From the NCBI RefSeq assembly GCF_963675165.1, contig NC_087393.1, positions 3,911,502 through 3,975,501 on the forward strand: a stretch of 64,000 nucleotides of DNA, written 5' to 3'. The notes beneath the pieces are model-generated. The model was given only the letters and a program-made list of their open reading frames with translations, was not told where the DNA came from and ran no database searches. The position numbers were made by a program, and so were the translations under genes. How positions within the stretch are numbered: position 1 is the first letter of the stretch; each line of letters opens with the position of its first letter. This DNA comes from Halichondria panicea. Lineage: Eukaryota; Porifera; Demospongiae; Suberitida; Halichondriidae. Below, piece after piece: positions 21,152-32,340 of this stretch.

Positions 21152-24100
21152 TTAGTTGGAATCTCTACTTGATCTTGGATCGCTGCTTTCTTCACGTGAA
21201 TCAGGTCTTGGAACATGATCATCTTCAGAATTGAGCTCTCTGTCTTGTACATCTAGCTCTCTCTCCCAGTTATAATCCTCGTCGAGCTGTCTCTCTCCAT
21301 TGAAATCATTGTTCATTTCTCGATCCTGAAGGTCTTCTTGGAGCAGCCTTACGTATTGTATCCTGCCTCTGTTCCAATATCCAACAGCTGCTCTCCAACA
21401 CCGAGTCCCCAGGATTCTTCCCACACAGTGAGCGAGCAGACCGGTCTCTTTCAGACGTTTGTACACATGGTAGGAGAGAATGAACAGGAATGTCACAAAG
21501 GCTACGCCTAGTGAAGTGTAGGTGGCAGTGATTTGTGTATAATTTCCTTTTCCACTAAATTCAGGTTGTTTTGTAGCTGAATCAAAGGAGAAAAATGACA
21601 AAATAGTTAGATTTGTGTAAAACGAAGCGTTGAGAATATTCAACCACAATTGCTTGTAGATTCCACCCAAAAAAACAATTATGCTTAAAATGAGGATGCA
21701 TATTACTGTCAATGCTACCCCATAGTGTTTGTACTCGTTGTTCTTGGAGGTCAGAGCAAACCAAATACTACTAATCATTCTAAATAAGAGTAACAGTCCA
21801 GTCCAGAATCGGTAGCGATGCTTGATCACATGAGGGCTAGTGTAAGCGTCAAAAAATGGCTTTAATTTGGCCACCCATCTCAGTCCCCTCACATGAGAAT
21901 ATCTTTGCAATGGTTGAATAAAGAGGAGCATTAAAGTGTACAGAACAGTAGCTATTCCAAACAAACCACCAATCACCACCAGAGCCAAGTGCTTCCCTCG
22001 CCAACACAGTACATTACCGTCGGGTAACCAGTGTTGCTTACTGGTATTGTTAGGATAATATATCGTTGAGCAGGAAAACACAGCCACTTCAGCTTGAAGA
22101 ATTGTGGTGTAGGAAAGTAGTATGATTGTAGCCAACACTTTCACAGCATTCTTACCAACAAATCGAGTAATCCCACTGGATTTTGAGCTAATAAGAATCA
22201 ATAGTCCTAATCCTGTCCAAACAAATAGAGGGACAAGCAAATTCAAGACAACTTGTCCAAAAACATCAAAACCATTGTAAAAGCATACACTCATGCCTAT
22301 ATTCAAGTTGAACCAAGCCACCAAGCTGGATAAGGCATAAGACCAATGCAAAGGATGTAAAAACAATTCCTCACTAACATGAAACATACTAGTATAGAAT
22401 AAGAATCCATTTATTGTTCCGTCTGTGATAGTCACATTACACCAAAGCATGAAGAGCAGAGCTAGAACTGCAATCACTAGAGAGCCTAGCAGAAGGAGAA
22501 GCCGGTATATAATGCTGTGGTCTGAACACTGGACACACTTGGTTGAACTTATGGCCGAGCTGTATGGCTTCTTACACGCTCCGCACAAAATGCCGTGTCT
22601 GTGTTCGCGACATTGCTGATCAAAAAGTCGATCCTGATTGAATGTTTCTGAATGACTGATGTTTATAGATGTTACATTATAGTCACAATAGAGCTGGGGA
22701 CAGTATAAAAACTTTATGAAACCATTTCCAATTTTGGAGTCAGTATCAGTATCATTATGGTAACCTATCCATGTTAAGCCTGGTTTTCGAATAGTTTGGT
22801 CACTAGCATTATAAGTACTGTCTCCAGCAGACCAATAACAAAAGCCAGTTGTTTTATTTAATATAGTTCCCAATGGACAGTTTCGGTATTTTATGTTTAT
22901 CCATCGTAAATATTTTCCTCCTAGAGTCCCAGTATCAGATTCTATGAGAATAACTACTTTATCTTCTCCTGTAATATTTTGTCCTGATAGCACTTTCAGT
23001 GTTAATGTGGTGCATTTAGCTTTGATAGTACGGTGGTAAGGTTTCCCTCTTGAGACGCTGGTCATGATAATAGTAGCTGGAACTGGATGGTTAAATTGTC
23101 CCACAGCAACTAGAGACACTGTAAATGTTTGACCGGGATACATGGTTTTATCAACAAATTGAGTTCCACAAATCTTTGAATTGTTCTCACAAAAGCAAAT
23201 ATGTTTAGGAAAAGAAGTCACATAGGATTGATCGAATGTATTGTTCCAATGCCACAACGATTCATCGAAGATCTTGTTGTACATGTAGTCATTTGTACTG
23301 TTCTTGATAAATGTTGTATAGCATTGATCCATAAACCCTCCGAATATCTGACTTCCAGCGTACCCAGCTGTGTTGTTAATCATTACCACGTGAATAGTGT
23401 CCAATATTGAGATCTTTTGAGCTGTAGTTAACGAATTATTGTCATTGTACACTTGGTAAAAACACAGTGGCTTAGATTGTAAACACTGATCTTCTGCGTA
23501 TATGCCTCCTCCAGATAAAGTAGCATTGTTATTTTCAAATGTCAATGTGGTATTTGAGGTGAACAAAATGTACGAACTCTGGCAGAGAACTAGGCCCCCA
23601 CCGTCAAGGCCTGTATTATTTGTTATGGTCACATTGCCACTAAACACTATAATAGAATTGAAAGCAGAAATGGCCGTTATGCTGTTGTTTACAAAGCTAG
23701 AGTCACTGATAAATGTTTCTCTTTTCTGTTTACTAATGTAAACAGTTGCTCCTCCTGCAATTAAATCTTGAGTATTAGCTCTGTGAGTCATCACTAGCTT
23801 GTTATTACTGAAGCTACACCTTGTGATATTCACTTTATAGTGTGGAAAAGAAGATACTTTTACCCCATTAATTTGATAGTTGTATATGTTGATTGCCACT
23901 CCACTATCAGCATTAGAAGCATTTAGTATGTTGTTTGTGAAGTTACAATTTTCAATTTCAATGGATAAATTGGGACAAGACTCCTCCGATTTAGTTTCAT
24001 GAAACAGTAAATACATTGCACCTCCTCTTAGTTGACCTATGTTGCTATTGAAAATGGTTTTTCTGAACATAATAGCATTTGTGTTTTCACACCGCTCGTG

Positions 24101-25092
24101 TCTGTACTTCCCCTTATTTGTTGTTGGTGTTTTAGCAACAATGTAAGCACCCCCTCCCAAAAGAGCATTCCCGTTTTCAATTCTGCTATTTTCCACCAGT
24201 ATGCTATTGCTAATGTAGTCTATGTCACTTTCGAATAGGATATAAAGGTTGCCTCCTTTACTTGAGTAGCTATGTGCTTCATTAGAACATAATGTTACGT
24301 TAGTCAGGACAATGCTAATGTTTGTACAGGATAGTAACACCAAAATTCCGGTAGCTCTGATTTGTGATAGAATATTAAAACTTTCTTTTCGAGGAAATAA
24401 ACTTGCATTTCCATTCAAAAAGTTTGAACTACTAATGTTTAGAACTTGTATGTTTTCTCGGGTGTGTTCCAGTGGACAGTCTTCGTACTTTAACCTCCGA
24501 CATACCTGTCGTTGTGATCATCCCTACCAGTGTTGTTCACCAGTAGGCAGTCTTTCATTGTCGAGTATCTATACAGTCCCTCAGCAGCTATCCCGTATCC
24601 ATTACTGTCTCGAATGGTTATCGATTGCATTGTTAGAGCAGTCACATCTTTAAGAGCAACTGCCGCTTGAATGGAGATTAAACTAAAATGGCTAAAAAAA
24701 CTTTTGTCTGATATTTTTTGTCCACATGATGAGATGGTAAGGTTTCCAATAATGAGAGTATCTATGTTCTGAAAAATAAATCCCGCTGCTACAGTACAAC
24801 GAATGTTAGCTGTTTTTTCTGCTGCACTGAATAATGTGATGCTCACAAGATTGGCTATTTGAAAGCTTAAACTCAGAGTGTGCAATCCTGGCATGAAAAT
24901 GAACTGTGTATTGTTCAAATGACTTACATTTGCATATTGGTTCAATGTCTTGCATGGTTGCCTTGGGCATGTCGTGTTTGATCCATTGTCTGGTCTGACG
25001 TACAAAATACTGTCCCAGTCTTGTCTGAAGTCTGTGAAACAGTCTCCTTGGTGTGTTATAGCCAACACAACAGCAAATAGTAGCAATTGCAT
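21152..25092 (-). pseudogene. Beta-helix / multi-pass receptor, copy B1 (one frameshift)
   Basis: The N-terminal frame (24490-25092, signal peptide MQLLLFAVVLAITHQGDC) and the main frame (21152-24418, 1088 codons) belong to one gene of the A family. They are separated only by a 10-bp loss at 24493/24494, where B2 keeps acacaaaattac. The rest is intact: GG-turn beta-helix repeats, Cys-rich stalk (CREHRHGILCGACKK), eight or nine membrane segments and an acidic tail. The ectodomain differs from A in patches but matches it almost exactly in others. If the 10-bp gap is an assembly error, B1 would be a full-length gene; the main frame has an internal Met start but no signal peptide. TATAAAGGC lies at 25153-25158. 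Confidence 0.8.
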
Positions 25093-25152
25093 TTTACATA
25101 ACCAGTGAAGTTATCAACTAAGTTTATGGTAGATCTACACACTTTCACTGCC

Positions 25153-25158
25153 TTTATA
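25153..25158 (-). promoter_or_regulatory. TATA box of copy B1
   Basis: On the minus strand TATAAAGGCAG lies about 60 bases before the start codon at 25092, matching the A-type promoters. Confidence 0.6.
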
Positions 25159-25199
25159 TTTTTGTTTCCTAAATGTTAGTTCTGAGCCCCCATATAATT

Positions 25200-25830
25200 G
25201 TTCTTCGCTTGCTGTTATTTTCTTGTTTATTATAATTTGCAAATAATATTATATGATTATTATTTCGGCTTACTTTCGTCAGTGCGTGTTTGTACAACCA
25301 GCATGTACTTGAGAACTGGCAGTAATAACATGCATAAACACATGCACATTATTTAATTTCATGTGTTGGTAGTTGGTATTACCATGCAGGATGTACAGTA
25401 TTATCAGTCTTCTGTTTAGTATAGTAAATCTAGTATAACACTGTAGTACGTTATATGCATGGTTTGTGTTATTATAATTGCATGGTATGTAGCTTATACT
25501 TTCTGTGGAGCAACGCCTCCTCAGCGGTAAGTCAAAACCCAAGAGTGGCTAGAAGCCTATATATAGAAGCTGTTAGTTTTTGTCGCATTGCAACTGCAGA
25601 GTATAGTTACGGCTGGAATAGACACACCCACACACACATACGCACGCAGTCAGCTTAATCGTATTCCTCGAGGAATAACAAGTATGCACTTTGCAATATT
25701 GTTGCAATTTACATTATGTATATACTTGCAAGTACATTTTGTTTTCTATTTCTATTTCTATAATGCAGTACTTGACACAAATGTGTCTACACTCTCTAGA
25801 TATAGCTACAATGTATCTTTAGTTTCTCAG
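25200..25830. other. Flank upstream of B1 and downstream of R2; no gene seen
   Basis: This holds the duplicated 5' flank (25300-25510) and the duplicated 3' flank (about 25580-25800), both seen at other receptor copies. Unit 3 has the same at about 53000-53616. Confidence 0.6.
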
Positions 25831-26412
25831 TTGGTATCTTCACTTGATCTTGGCTCACTGTTTTCTCCTCGTGAATTAGATCTTGTGGACATGATTATCT
25901 TCAGAATGCTCTCTCTCTTGTACATCTATACACGTGGTAGGAGATAATGAAAAGAAATGTCAAAGGCTGTGACTATAGTGAAGTGTAGGTGGCAGTGAAT
26001 TGTGTATTATTGCCTTGTCCACTAAATTCAGGTTGTTTTGTAGTTGAACGGAAAGAGAAAAATGACAAAATGGTTAACTATAATTATATAGATTTGTGTA
26101 AAACAAAGCATTAAGAATATTCAACCACAGTTTTGGTATAGATTCCCACAAGAAAGTAAAAATTAGGATGCATTACTGTCAATGCTACCCCATAGTATTT
26201 GTACTCATTATTCTTGGAGGTCATAGCAAACCAAATCATTCTAAATAAGAGTATACAGTCCAGTCCAGAATCGATAGTGATGTTTAATCAAATGTGGGCT
26301 AGTGTAAGCGTAAAAAATGGCTTTAGTTTGCCACTCATCTTCATCCTCTCACATGAAAATATTTGTAGCGCGCGGTTGAATAAAAGGGAGCGTTAAAGTG
26401 TACAGAGCATTG
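25831..26412 (-). pseudogene. Receptor relic R2
   Basis: This is the unit-2 copy of R. It begins with the tail-end coding sequence (ttggtatcttcacttgatct, like 1050-1070 of A). It then loses about 190 bp between tacatcta and tacacgtgg, and continues through a decayed membrane region with several indels. It cannot encode a protein. Confidence 0.82.
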
Positions 26413-27906
26413 AAGTACATGTATATTATTATGCGCATTCCTAACACGTTGGTAAAGTTATTTTTGTGTGTGATCTCTACCTTCATTTCCTCGCCAAATT
26501 TACACCCTATATACATGTATACGGTCAAGAGCAGATGAGGGGATGGAGCGTCTTCCTGGTCTTAATCTGAATAGTATTGCGGTCCTTTTTTGCGGATTCA
26601 CTAACATCTTAACCACACTCCTTGTTTGTAATGTGTTAAGTGCTCTGTACATGTGTGACTGATAACATGTTTGATCTAATAATGGTACCTGCAATACAGA
26701 GGATTTCAAGTTGGTTGGCAGAAGTTAAAACTTGAAGTGCAATCAACCAGGACCACTAGTGAAGTCATGTTTGTACAGCGTCTTTGTTTGACAATGTGGA
26801 CTTTTAGGCACAATAATATTATAGTTTGGCATATCTTTCAATATAATTATTAGTCATTGTCAAGTATATGCACTTTGCAATGTTGTTGCAATGTGTATCA
26901 TTTACATTATGAAATGTTTATACTAGTAAGTACTTTCTGTTTTTTATGTCTAATGCAGTATTTCACACAAGTGTGTATGGATAGCTACAATGTATCTAAA
27001 TAAACTTTAATTGGTTTCTTCACTTGATCTTGGCTCGCAGCTTTCTTCTTGTGAATCAGGTTTTGGAACATGATCATCTTCAGAATTGAGCTCTCTGTCT
27101 TGTACATCTAGCTCTCTCTCCCAGTTATAATTCTCGTCGAGCTGTCTTTCGCCATTGAAATCATTGTTCATTTCTTGAACCTGAGGGTCTTCTTGGGGCA
27201 GCCTTACGTATTGTATCCTGCCTCTGTTCCAGTGTTCGACAGCTGCTCTCCAACATCGAGTCCCCTGAATACTTCCCACACAGCGAGCGAGCAGACTGGT
27301 CTCTTTCAGACGTTTGTACACATGGTAGGCGAGAATGAACAGAAACGTCACAAAGGCTATGACTAGTGAAGTGTAAGTGGCAGTGATTTGTGTTTCGTTG
27401 CCTCTTCCACTAAATTCAGGTTGTCTTGTAGCCGAATAAAATGAAAAAAATGACAAAATGGTTAGATTTGTGTAAAACGAAGCATTAAGAATATTCAACC
27501 ACTGTTGTTTGTAGATTCCTCCAAGAAAAACAATAATACTCAAAATAAGGATGCATATTACTGTCAATGCTACCCCATAGTCCTTGTACTCGTTGTTCTT
27601 TGAGGTAACAGCAAACCAAATACTACTAATCATTCTAAATAAGAGTAACAGCCCAGTCCAGAATCGATAGCGATGCTTGATCACATGAGGGCTAGTGTAA
27701 GCGTCAAAAATGGCTTTAGTTTAGCCACCCATCTCAGTCCCCTCACATGAGAATATCTTTGCAATGGTTGAATAAAGGAGCATTATAGTATACAGAACAG
27801 TAGCTATTCCAAACAAAACACCAATCACCACCAGAGCTAGGTGCTTCCCTTGCCAACACAATACATTACCGTCGGGTAACCAGTGTTGCTTACTGGTATT
27901 GTTAGG

Positions 27907-28127
27907 TGTAGTATCCACCGGAACTATCTAGAAGTAGCTGTAATGTATCTGTAATGATCTAGAACAATCTAGCTAGAATTGGAACTGTACTTTGTACTTA
28001 GTGGAAACTTCTAGAAGTTACTTTAGCTTTGTATATATAAGAAGGTTCTGTACTGTGCTCGGTGTGTTCTATTCTACCCCAAGAATATTTATCTATGTCA
28101 AAGTGAAGACAATTAATAGATACAACA
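27907..28127 (+). repeat. Left LTR
   Basis: It starts tgtagtatccaccgg and ends gatacaaca. A TATA-like gtatatataa lies at 28031-28040, a plausible promoter for the element. It matches 32120-32340 and the solo copy at 55695-55915. Confidence 0.96.
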
Positions 28128-28129
28128 AT

Positions 28130-28147
28130 TGGCGACGAGGATTAACT
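28130..28147 (+). promoter_or_regulatory. Primer-binding site
   Basis: TGGCGACGAGGAT starts two bases after the left LTR, where the tRNA primer of a retroelement anneals. The tRNA species was not determined. Confidence 0.6.
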
Positions 28148-28166
28148 CAGAAGACAAGAAGAAGCT

Positions 28167-29495
28167 ATGGCTACCCAGCATGGCGCTTTTGGAGAATTCT
28201 GTCCAGACAAAGAAGACTGGATATCCTACACTGAAAGACTAGAGCAGTATTTTCAGGCGAATGATGTCGACGCTGCAGAGAAGCAGAGGGCTATATTACT
28301 GAGTGTATGTGGAGCATCAACGTATCAACTGATCAGAGACTTAGTGGCTCCAGAACGGCCAAGCACCAAGACTTTCCAAGAGGTAGTACAACTCGTGAAA
28401 GAACACCACCAGCCTCCACCATCGTTCATCGTGCAGCGATACAATTTTAATATGCGAAGCCAGAAAGAAGGAGAGACAATTTCAGCATTCATGGCCAGCC
28501 TGAGAAGACTCTCTGAGCACTGCAAATACGAAGCTATTCTGGATGACATGCTTAGAGATAGACTCGTTTGTGGAGTCAGAGATAGGAGGATTCAACAGCG
28601 TTTACTCTCAGAAACAAATCTCACCCTTCAAAAAGCTATGGAATTAGCATTAGCGGCAGAGGCAGCAACTCGCAACTCTCAAGAACTCCAAGCAAGCAAG
28701 ACACAGAACACTGAAGCTCTACACAAAGTCCAGCACTCTAAAACAAGTCAAAAGGAAAGCAAGAGCAAAACGTTTGGACCTTGCTACCGCTGTGGAGGAA
28801 ACCATGCCCAAAGGGATTGTCGATTCCGAGAAGCTGAGTGTCGTGAATGCAAGAAGAAAGGACACATCGCTCGAGTATGTCGCTCTAAGACAAAAAGCAA
28901 GTCAACTCATAGAGTCAGTCAGGAACAAAGTGAGTCAGAAGGAACTGAAGATGAAATTCTACTCCTACATTGTACAAGAACGAACACTACTGAGCCGATC
29001 ACTGTTACCGTGAAAGCAAATCAAGCTGACCTTGAAATGGAAGTGGACACCGGAGCTTCAGCTTCCATCATCAGTGAAGCTACTTACAAGAAACTCTGGC
29101 GAGGTCGTTTACCTCCACTGAAGAATACAAATGTCAAGTTACGTACTTACTCGGGAGAAATCATCAAGGTACAGGGAACCACGACGATTGAAGTGGTTTA
29201 CGAGAGTCAAAAGGAGCAGCTTCCTCTTCTAGTAGTCGTTGGAAATGGTCCAAGTCTACTTGGAAAAGACTGGATGAAAAAAATCCGCCTAAACTGGAAC
29301 AAGTTAGTGCACAAAGTGGAAGAGGAACACACACTGAAAGCTGTTATTGCGAAACATCCCAATGTTTTCAAGGAAGGACTTGGACTAGTCAAAAGTTATT
29401 CAGCAAAGATTCATGTTGACCCTGCCTCATCACCGAGATTCTGCAAGGCAAGGCCTGTAGCCTATGCTCTGAGGGAAAGGTCAATGCCGAACTAG
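28167..29495 (+). CDS. gag: Gag-protease of the LTR retrotransposon
   Basis: 442 codons. Residues about 1-180 form a capsid-like region (retrotransposon gag type). Two CCHC zinc knuckles follow, CYRCGGNHAQRDC at about 206-218 and CRECKKKGHIARVC at about 224-237. The aspartic protease active site VDTGAS is at about 293-298 and its second part ends near the LLGKDW segment. The frame ends at 29495 because of a one-base change near 29478, in the linker before the reverse transcriptase; in related elements gag-protease and RT are usually read together or by a defined shift. The products form the particle and process the polyprotein. Confidence 0.9.
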   Translation: MATQHGAFGEFCPDKEDWISYTERLEQYFQANDVDAAEKQRAILLSVCGASTYQLIRDLVAPERPSTKTFQEVVQLVKEHHQPPPSFIVQRYNFNMRSQKEGETISAFMASLRRLSEHCKYEAILDDMLRDRLVCGVRDRRIQQRLLSETNLTLQKAMELALAAEAATRNSQELQASKTQNTEALHKVQHSKTSQKESKSKTFGPCYRCGGNHAQRDCRFREAECRECKKKGHIARVCRSKTKSKSTHRVSQEQSESEGTEDEILLLHCTRTNTTEPITVTVKANQADLEMEVDTGASASIISEATYKKLWRGRLPPLKNTNVKLRTYSGEIIKVQGTTTIEVVYESQKEQLPLLVVVGNGPSLLGKDWMKKIRLNWNKLVHKVEEEHTLKAVIAKHPNVFKEGLGLVKSYSAKIHVDPASSPRFCKARPVAYALRERSMPN

Positions 29496-31501
29496 ACCGA
29501 CTTCAGAATGAAGGCGTCATCGAGCCTGTAGAGTTTTCTGAATGGGCTGCACCCATTGTTTCTGTGATCAAGCCCAATGGATCTCTTCGTATATGCAGCG
29601 ACTACAAAGTGACAGTCAACTCTGCATCGAAGCTAGACAAGTACCCATTACCCAGGATTGAAGATCTATTCTCTCAGCTGGAAGGAGGTAAAACATACTC
29701 TAAACTCGACTTATCTAACGCTTTTCAGCAAGTCTCACTTGATACCGAGTCCAAGAAGTTCACAACTATCAACACGAGCAAAGGTCTTTTCCAGTATACT
29801 CGACTTCCGTTCGGTATTTCTTCAGCACCTTCCATATTCCAGAGAGTTATGGATGGAGTCTTGAGCGGTCTCGATGGAGTAGCAGCTTACATTGATGACA
29901 TTGTTGTCACCGGAAAAACAGAACAAGAGCATCTGCAAAACCTGGACAAGGTACTCACACGATTGGAACAAGCAGATCTCCGACTCAACCCTGCCAAATC
30001 AGCCTTTATGCTACCAAGTATTCAGTATTTGGGTAACGTCATCTCAGCTAAAGGCATACAACCTAGCCAAGAGAAGGTTCGAGCTCTACTTGAAGCACCA
30101 GCTCCCAACAATCTCCAACAATTGAGATCTTTCCTGGGCGCTATCAGTTATTATCGAAAGTTCTTATCCAATCTGTCCAGTAAGCTGGCACCACTGAACA
30201 AGCTCCTGCAGAAGGAAGTGAAGTGGACATGGGGAAAAGAACAGGAGTTAGCATTCAAGGAAGCTAAGCAGCAACTGACGTCTACGAATGTACTCACACA
30301 CTACAACCCCGAAAAGACCCTGTTGCTATCATGTGACGCCTCACCTTATGGGTTAGGAGCAGTTATTTCACACAGACTGGATGACGGAAGTGAGAAGCCA
30401 ATAGCTTTTGCCAGCAGATCATTGGCACCGGCTGAAAGAAAATATGCCCAATTGGACAAAGAAGCACTCTCAATTGTATTTGGAGTAAAGAAGTTCCAGC
30501 AGTATCTACAAGGTCGAAAATTCATCATTCTCTCTGATCACAAACCACTGCAACACCTACTCAGTGAAAACAAGCCGATACCGGTGTTGGCATCTGCCAG
30601 GATTAAGAGATGGGCTCTGATTCTCAGTGCGTACGATTACAAGATCGAATACCGACCAGGACAACAACATGGCAACGCAGATGTCCTAAGCCGCCTACCT
30701 CTTCCAGAGACAGTGAAAGAAGCGAGTCTGCCAGGAGAAACAGTTCTTTTAATGGAAACTCTTCATAGTGCACCAGTCGATTCCAAGAAAATCCGCTTCT
30801 GGACAGACCACGATCCAGTAATGTCTAAAGTCAGAAGATTAGTGTTGTCAGGATGGAAATTCTCAGATGACGAGAAGTTGCAACCCTACCAAAAATGTCA
30901 CAAGGAATTAAGTGTACAGGATTCTTGTGTGCTGCGGGGAGAAAGAGTTGTTGTTCCAGAAGAAGGCAGAAACAAGACCTTAGAAATTCTACACGATGGA
31001 CATCCAGGAATAACAAAGATGAAGCTACTAGCAAGAAGTGTCGTTTGGTGGCCAGGAATCGATTCGGATATCGAAAACAAGGTAAAAACGTGCGAGATGT
31101 GTGCACTTCACCAAAAGTCTCCTCCAATTGCCCCTTTACATCCTTGGGAATGGCCAAAGACGCCATGGACAAGACTACACATCGACTACGCTGGACCATT
31201 TATCGGGAAAATGTTTCTCGTAATTGTGGATGCTTACTCAAAATGGTTAGAAGTTATGCCTGTGTCGTCTGCCAACTCCACTCAGACAGTTACAGCACTT
31301 AGGCAAGTGTTCTCTACCCACGGGATACCCGAAGTCATAGTGTCTGATAATGGCACTCCATTTACAAGTTTCGAGTTCAAGACATTTACCAAGAGCAATG
31401 GAATTCGTCACTTAACATCTATCTGCACCATACCATCCATCAACCAATGGTCTTGCAGAAAGAGCAGTCCAGACTTTCAAGAGAGCAATGAAGAAAAGTA
31501 G
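29478..31501 (+). pseudogene. pol: Pol: reverse transcriptase, RNase H, integrase (frameshifted)
   Basis: The open frame runs from the frame change near 29478; its first Met is at 29564. In the 645-codon part the RT catalytic YIDD is at about residue 109. RNase H starts near LLSCDASPYGLG (about 252). The integrase zinc region HxxxH...CxxC lies at about 477-515 and the catalytic core with DYAG and SDNG at about 541 and 594. A second frame change near 31422 falls just before the integrase glutamate, so the core is not completed in this frame. Because the LTRs are identical, these breaks are either very recent, present at insertion, or errors. Confidence 0.88.
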
Positions 31502-32108
31502 ATCTGGAGAGTTAAGTACCAAACTAGCTCGTTTTTTGTTTCATTATCGAACAACGCCTCATTCTACAACTGGCCAGACTCCAGCAGAACTACTCATGGG
31601 ACGTTCCCTCCGAACATGCTTGGACTTGTTAAGGCCAAACATCAGAGCTAAGGTAGAAAACAAACAGCTCTCGCAGAAGTCATCTCATGACGTCAGAGTG
31701 AAAGAACGCTCATTCTTCCCACAAGACAAAGTGTATGTTAGAGAAGCAGGTACCAATTCACCATGGACGCCTGGAGTGATTGTATCGAAACAAGGAAATC
31801 TTACGTACGGAGTGAGACTAGAAGACGAACGACTAGTTAGGAGACATGTGGATCATGTTCGAAGTCGCTCTTCATCCTCCGATGAACCGCAGCAAACTGA
31901 AGAAGAAATGCCCGATGAGATAGACATACCCTCATCACCAGCTCAGCCAGAAGAATCACAAAACCAAGAAGAACCAGCTCAACCAGAAGATTCACAAGAA
32001 GAAGAGCAACTTCAAGCTCAAGAGCCTCTCAGACGATCTACTAGAGGTCATAGACAACCGGAACGTTACGGATATTCAATTCCCACCACAGATGAACCTT
32101 CAATCTAA
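31488..32108 (+). pseudogene. Pol C-terminal part: end of integrase
   Basis: A 206-codon frame continues the integrase after the second frame change (FHYRTTPHSTTGQTPAELL is the usual post-core segment). It is followed by the DNA-binding end (DKVYVRE...W.PGVI) and an acidic Gln/Glu-rich tail with RRSTRGHRQPERY. No chromodomain was recognised. Confidence 0.85.
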
Positions 32109-32119
32109 GGGTGGAGGAA

Positions 32120-32340
32120 TGTAGTATCCACCGGAACTATCTAGAAGTAGCTGTAATGTATCTGTAATGATCTAGAACAATCTAGCTAGAATTGGAACTG
32201 TACTTTGTACTTAGTGGAAACTTCTAGAAGTTACTTTAGCTTTGTATATATAAGAAGGTTCTGTACTGTGCTCGGTGTGTTCTATTCTACCCCAAGAATA
32301 TTTATCTATGTCAAAGTGAAGACAATTAATAGATACAACA
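32120..32340 (+). repeat. Right LTR
   Basis: 221 bp, with no difference from the left LTR seen. Read on the minus strand it supplies the early stop codon (32211) for receptor copy C. Confidence 0.96.

Larger units (their letters stand above)
1..25948. repeat. Tandem segmental duplication, unit 1
   Basis: The sequence at position 1 recurs at 25949 and 53735, and gene order is the same after each: receptor fragment R, A-type receptor, SRCR gene, B-type receptor. By eye the shared parts are nearly identical. Unit 1 has its own material at about 11372-12195 and 12219-13050 (insertions in an SRCR intron) and at about 13450-20720 (Reeler gene and MITEs). It lacks the LTR element and the large DNA-transposon insertions of unit 2. 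The unit start is set by the window edge, so the true boundary lies outside. Confidence 0.92.
27907..32340 (+). mobile_element. Ty3/gypsy-type LTR retrotransposon
   Basis: The 4434-bp element has two 221-bp LTRs that look identical base for base, TG...CA ends and a 5-bp target duplication TTAGG (27902-27906 and 32341-32345). The empty site is at 1941-1945 in gene A. A TGG-starting primer-binding site follows the left LTR (28130), and a purine tract (aagggtggaggaa, 32107-32119) precedes the right one. Gene order is gag, protease, RT, RNase H, integrase, which places it in Ty3/gypsy. No envelope gene is present. Two frameshifts (near 29478 and 31422) break pol. It lies antisense to the host gene. 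Confidence 0.96.

Noticed and set aside
20845..21234. 129-codon plus-strand frame
   Set aside because: It overlaps the 3' end of B1 on the other strand and consists of duplicated flank sequence.
24419..24489. An intron between the two B1 open parts
   Set aside because: The gap is explained by a 10-bp loss relative to B2 and A; there is no GT-AG pair of sensible spacing.
31488..32108. Envelope gene after integrase
   Set aside because: The frame is the integrase C-terminus followed by an acidic tail; no signal peptide or membrane segment, and the LTR follows at once.
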